The position numbers and the translations under genes are program-made. Positions 61,242-64,000 of a stretch of DNA of 64,000 nucleotides are shown piece by piece. This stretch comes from JAKAWQ01 sp035509315 (GTDB taxonomy: Bacteria > Pseudomonadota > Alphaproteobacteria > Acetobacterales > Acetobacteraceae): the NCBI GenBank assembly GCA_035509315.1, contig DATJLS010000060.1, positions 1-64,000 on the forward strand. Direction: 5' to 3'. Within the stretch, counting starts at the first letter, position 1; every line of letters begins with the position of its first letter. A model generated the notes under the pieces. That model made no database searches and was not told the origin of the DNA. It saw nothing but the letters and a program-made list of their open reading frames with translations.

Positions 61242-62549
61242 CGCATGTCTCCATGCGCCCGGCAGCCCGCGACATGCGAGCCGAAATGCTTTCCAAAGTG
61301 AGGACGCGCCGGAGGCGACAGTGTCGCGGGAACAAGTACAAGCTACCCAGCCCGAAAAGTGCCGGTTCGCGACCATGCTATTTTTGGCGTCGGATTGCAA
61401 ACGCAATGTCCGAGAAAAGAGAGGCCGCCTTTCTCGGAGCGCCCGTGCTGCCCTGGGGATCGGCCTGGAGCTGAGTCGGATCAGGGTTCCGCAGCGATCG
61501 GCAATGCCGAGGAGCCCGTTCCCGCCAAAGCGGGCCCACGCGCCCCTCGCCGGCGAAGGCTGCGAACGCCAGGGGGGCGCCCGCAGCCGGGGGTGGAAGG
61601 GCGTGGATCCACGGCCGCACACCCTGATGCCGGAGCTCCATAAGCTGCATCGAAGTGCTTCCCAGGCACGACCCAAGCCGCCTCAGCGGTTGAGAAGGAC
61701 GTGCGCCGCAGGCTGCGAGGGACAGCTGCGATGGTCGAGAAACGGAGAGTGCGACAGGCGCTGGGCCGGGGAACGACCTGCGGCGCGTGTCAGTCCCTTA
61801 CGAACAAAATCGGAACCATTTCGATATCGTATAGTATAGAATTTTTGAGAGCCGATCAGCGTAGAGTCGGCCAGTCCAGTTTCCGACTTGTCGCACTTCT
61901 TCAGGATGGGCCTGGGCGCGGACTGCTTGTGTGGCAGCACGCACACGGTCTTCTCCTTCCGCTCAGGGCTGCAAAGAGTCTTTGGGCATCGCTTTCACCG
62001 GCTTCTTGCGGCGGTTGCCCCGCCTCCGATAGGGCTCATTTTTCCGGGAAAAAGCGGCGACCACCGCGGATCGCACGTGCACGAAAAGAAAGCGACGAGT
62101 CTAGAAAATCATCAATGCGCTGGCCTCTGCCATTGGCTCTAAGCCTGAGATCAGCCTTCCATGCCCGGCGCAATTGTCGGCCACAGAGCGGCAATGTTCC
62201 GGCAGCACGATTCCAGAACCCTCATTCTCTGAGCTGTTGCGTTTGCATCGGGCCACACTTTGCGGGCACCGCCATCGACCGGGAAGCAAAGAAAATCCGG
62301 AGGCGTTCCTTGCTCCCGGAGAAAACCCCAGCCCCACTCTTGCAGGGTTGCCGGCACACAAGCGGCCGAATCTTCATCCGGGGAAAAGGAATTTTATAGC
62401 ATCCACAAGGGTTTGGCCGGCTCGATCACGTTTCTGCAATAAAACTTCTGGTGGCACGCAGATCCCTTTCAGCGCAGGGATCCAGGGGTACTGACATTCT
62501 CCTGGTCGATCAGGCCCCGGGGTGTCGCCAACCTGCCGGGGCCGTTCCT
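61242..62549. other. Long region without a supported gene
   Basis: About 1.3 kb. Several overlapping short frames occur but none with a domain I recognise. Notable marks are an AT-rich patch near 61820-61850 (ATATCGTATAGTATAG) and a small perfect palindrome, TTTTTCC-G-GGAAAAA, at 62039-62053. It looks like decayed mobile DNA. Confidence 0.4.
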
Positions 62550-62852
62550 TCATGCTTCAGAGACGAAACGACGTTCCTGAATGGTCAGGCGCCCGGTGCC
62601 TTTCTCCCACCGCCGAGGATTGCTGCAGCCTGGGCAACTGCATACTTTCGGCTGCTCCCGGAATCGCGCCATCGCCTTCGGATCATGCCAGCAGGGGCAG
62701 CCCAGATCGCCGTAGTGCTGGTTGCGGTCTTCGCTCAGCCGCCTGACCATGTGGCGTGTCGCCTGGTGCCGGCGATAAGAACGCGGTCTCAAAGACTGCT
62801 CACTCCTCGACCCCCTGTTCTCGCTTGCCGGGCGCAAGGTCTTGCCGTGCAT
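62550..62852 (-). CDS. Small Cys-rich hypothetical protein
   Basis: A 100-residue basic protein. The second half has GCPCWHDPKAMARFREQPK, then VCSCPGCSNPRRWEKG and LTIQERRF. The Cys pattern C-x-C, then C-x-C-x2-C followed by NPR(R/K) and TxQERR recurs in small uncharacterised bacterial proteins and could bind zinc or nucleic acid. The start overlaps the arfA-like gene by 53 bases in another frame, and the true start might be the internal Met (MVRRLSEDR). Function unknown. Confidence 0.6.
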   Translation of the reverse strand: MHGKTLRPASENRGSRSEQSLRPRSYRRHQATRHMVRRLSEDRNQHYGDLGCPCWHDPKAMARFREQPKVCSCPGCSNPRRWEKGTGRLTIQERRFVSEA

Positions 62853-62967
62853 GGCGGCGGTAGCTTCCGGGACCCTTCTGTGCCTTCACGATGCGCTGGC
62901 GGTAGCGCGGATCGCGCAATGCTTTGGCGAGGGGGTTGCGGGGCCTGAGCACGGGTGATTTGGGCAT
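62800..62967 (-). CDS. ArfA-like alternative ribosome-rescue factor
   Basis: A 55-residue basic protein, MPKSPVLRPRNPLAKALRDP onward. The stretch NPLAKALRDPRYRQRIVKAQ then KGPGSYRRHAR aligns with E. coli ArfA (NAIEALLHDPLFRQRVEK, KGKGSYMRKGK). ArfA recruits RF2 to ribosomes stalled at mRNA ends when trans-translation fails. This copy lacks the hydrophobic tail that makes E. coli ArfA unstable. The ATG lies 2 bases after the higA stop, so the genes are co-transcribed. Assignment by eye from a short protein. Confidence 0.65.
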   Translation of the reverse strand: MPKSPVLRPRNPLAKALRDPRYRQRIVKAQKGPGSYRRHARQDLAPGKREQGVEE

Positions 62968-62969
62968 GG

Positions 62970-63338
62970 TCAGAGTGCTTTCTGGTAAGCCGACGAGCCG
63001 CACGCCGAGTCTGCTGGCGATGCGATCTGATCTGTCGAGCGCCGGACGTTCCGCGGGTGCACGTCACGCGTGATCTCCGGGCCGCGTGCAGCCAGTGTGA
63101 CCGAAAGGTCGCAGGCGGCCTGGAGGTTGAGCCAGAACTCGGGCGTGGTGCCGAAATAGCGGCCAAGCCGGATCGCGGTATCGGCCGATACGGCGCGCGG
63201 CTTCTCGGCGCAGAGGATGTTCCCGATCCGGGTGGCTGGCACATGCAGCGCCAGGGCCAACGCATTGGCGCTGAGCCCGAGCGGCTTGATGAACTCCTCA
63301 CGGAGTACCTCGCCGGGGTGAGTATGAAAGCGCGGCAT
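62970..63338 (-). CDS. higA: HigA family addiction module antitoxin
   Basis: A 122-residue XRE-type antitoxin: HTHPGEVLREEFIKPLGLSA, then LALALHVPATRIGNIL as the HTH, and RLGRYFGTTPEFWLNLQ, the near-invariant HigA segment. AGGAG lies six bases before the ATG at 63338, and that ATG shares its A with the TGA of the upstream toxin-like frame. It would bind HigB and its own promoter. About 25 residues longer than usual at the C-terminus. Its cognate toxin is present only as a C-terminal remnant, so it may be an orphan. Confidence 0.9.
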   Translation of the reverse strand: MPRFHTHPGEVLREEFIKPLGLSANALALALHVPATRIGNILCAEKPRAVSADTAIRLGRYFGTTPEFWLNLQAACDLSVTLAARGPEITRDVHPRNVRRSTDQIASPADSACGSSAYQKAL

Positions 63339-64000
63339 CACGGTCTCCTCAGTGAGGGTCGACATATCTCCACCTCATGGGCGCCTTCGTTCCACACAAA
63401 GCAGATACGCCACAGGTCGTCGATCCGGACACTATGCTGGTTCGCGCGGTCGCCCATTGCCTGATGAGCCGTGGCGAGCGCCTCCCGCCGCGCATTGAGA
63501 ACTTCCAGCGCCAAGGCGCGCAGGTGCAGCCGGCGGGGCTCACGGTTCTTCGTCATCTGGCGCGGCTGGCGCCACTCAGCCGCTGTCAAATCCAGGTGAG
63601 ACCGCTCAAGCCGAACGGCATCGCCTCGCCGGCATGGGACGGCAATCAGGAATCGGGCGAGATCGCACCAGATTGGCTCAGCCTTGGCGTCCACCTTCCA
63701 GAGCCGCGCGAGCGCGGGCAATGTCAGATAGTGCGCGCATTGGGGAGGGGTCTTTGGCCTGCGGGCTCGGAAAATCTGGGCGCAAGGATTGGCCGGGACG
63801 TCGCCTGCGTCGTGACACCAATCAAAAAAGCGTGATAGCGTTCCCAATCGGGTCCGCAGGTTGCTGACCCCGTGCATCGAGCGCGGCCGGCGAATGTCGG
63901 CTTCTCCGAGATCTCCGGCCGCCTTTTCCGTCGCATTGATGGCAGCGAGCGTGAGTCGCACCTGGACTGCTTCTTGGGCCCCATAGCGGGCTGAGAGACT
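63338..64000 (-). pseudogene. Truncated tyrosine recombinase fused to the C-terminus of a HigB-like toxin
   Basis: The frame is open at the window edge, so the 5' end lies outside. From 64000 to about 63480 it is a phage-type tyrosine recombinase: core-binding region LRTRLGTLSRFFDWCHDAGD, then catalytic start LARFLIAVPCRRGDAVRLERSHLDL with the first active-site Arg and MTKNREPRRLHL with the Lys. Where the H-x-x-R, H and Tyr should follow, the sequence instead becomes GDRANQHSVRIDDLWRICFVW, the C-terminal strand pair of HigB/RelE toxins, ending 63338. It has lost most of the recombinase catalytic box and most of the toxin, so neither activity is expected. Confidence 0.75.

Noticed and set aside
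61683..61946. An 87-codon minus-strand frame in the empty region
   Set aside because: No family recognised and mixed composition; not enough to call a gene.

Overview
The window is a GC-rich bacterial chromosome segment, most likely from an alphaproteobacterium and plausibly an Acetobacteraceae-like member of the Rhodospirillales. This placement is inferred from gene content, not from a marker search: form I carbon monoxide dehydrogenase, COQ7-type ubiquinone hydroxylase, GlnE, a Rieske subunit of complex III, an LpxL-type acyltransferase and a canonical chromosomal parS site. Genes are densely packed, many with 4-bp ATGA or GTGA overlaps, and GTG and TTG starts are common.

Layout. 0-4.8 kb: a complete branched-chain amino acid type ABC importer in which the second permease and the first ATPase are one polypeptide. 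4.8-8.6 kb: glutathione S-transferase, DsbB, COQ7, an MFS importer and a MarR regulator. 8.9-13.5 kb: an RND efflux pump with its adaptor. 13.6-20.8 kb: a LysR regulator, a CmcJ/NvfI-type oxidoreductase, a luciferase-like monooxygenase, a lone petA, and a leftward operon of two amidohydrolases, a Rieske ferredoxin and a GNAT. 20.8-24.4 kb: a decayed stretch with two gene remnants, a glycosyltransferase, a MITE and a perfect parS. 24.4-27.4 kb: galE and an EF-G-like GTPase. 27.5-35.5 kb: a leftward cox operon (coxC-M-S-L-D-E-F) for aerobic CO oxidation; CoxL carries the form I signature AYRCSFR. 35.7-39.8 kb: methyltransferase, MFS and cyclopropane fatty acid synthase. 40-46.4 kb: a five-gene peptide/nickel-type ABC importer interrupted by a second MITE family. 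46.5-58.4 kb: ddl, an oxaloacetate-decarboxylase-like enzyme, an AsmA-like protein, glnE, bcp and a sugar ABC importer. 58.47 kb: tRNA-Arg(ACG).

Right of the tRNA the character changes. There are small genes of lower GC, long stretches without genes, an LpxL-like acyltransferase, a cold-shock gene stopped by an amber codon, and at the right edge a truncated tyrosine recombinase fused in frame to the tail of a HigB-type toxin. An intact HigA antitoxin, an ArfA-like ribosome rescue factor and a small Cys-rich protein follow. This looks like the edge of a degraded genomic island.

No single obviously new multi-gene system stands out. The most unusual points are the integrase-HigB chimera with the linked higA-arfA pair, the amidohydrolase/amidohydrolase/Rieske cassette, two MITE families placed at gene starts, the amber-interrupted csp, and the parS site without parAB nearby.
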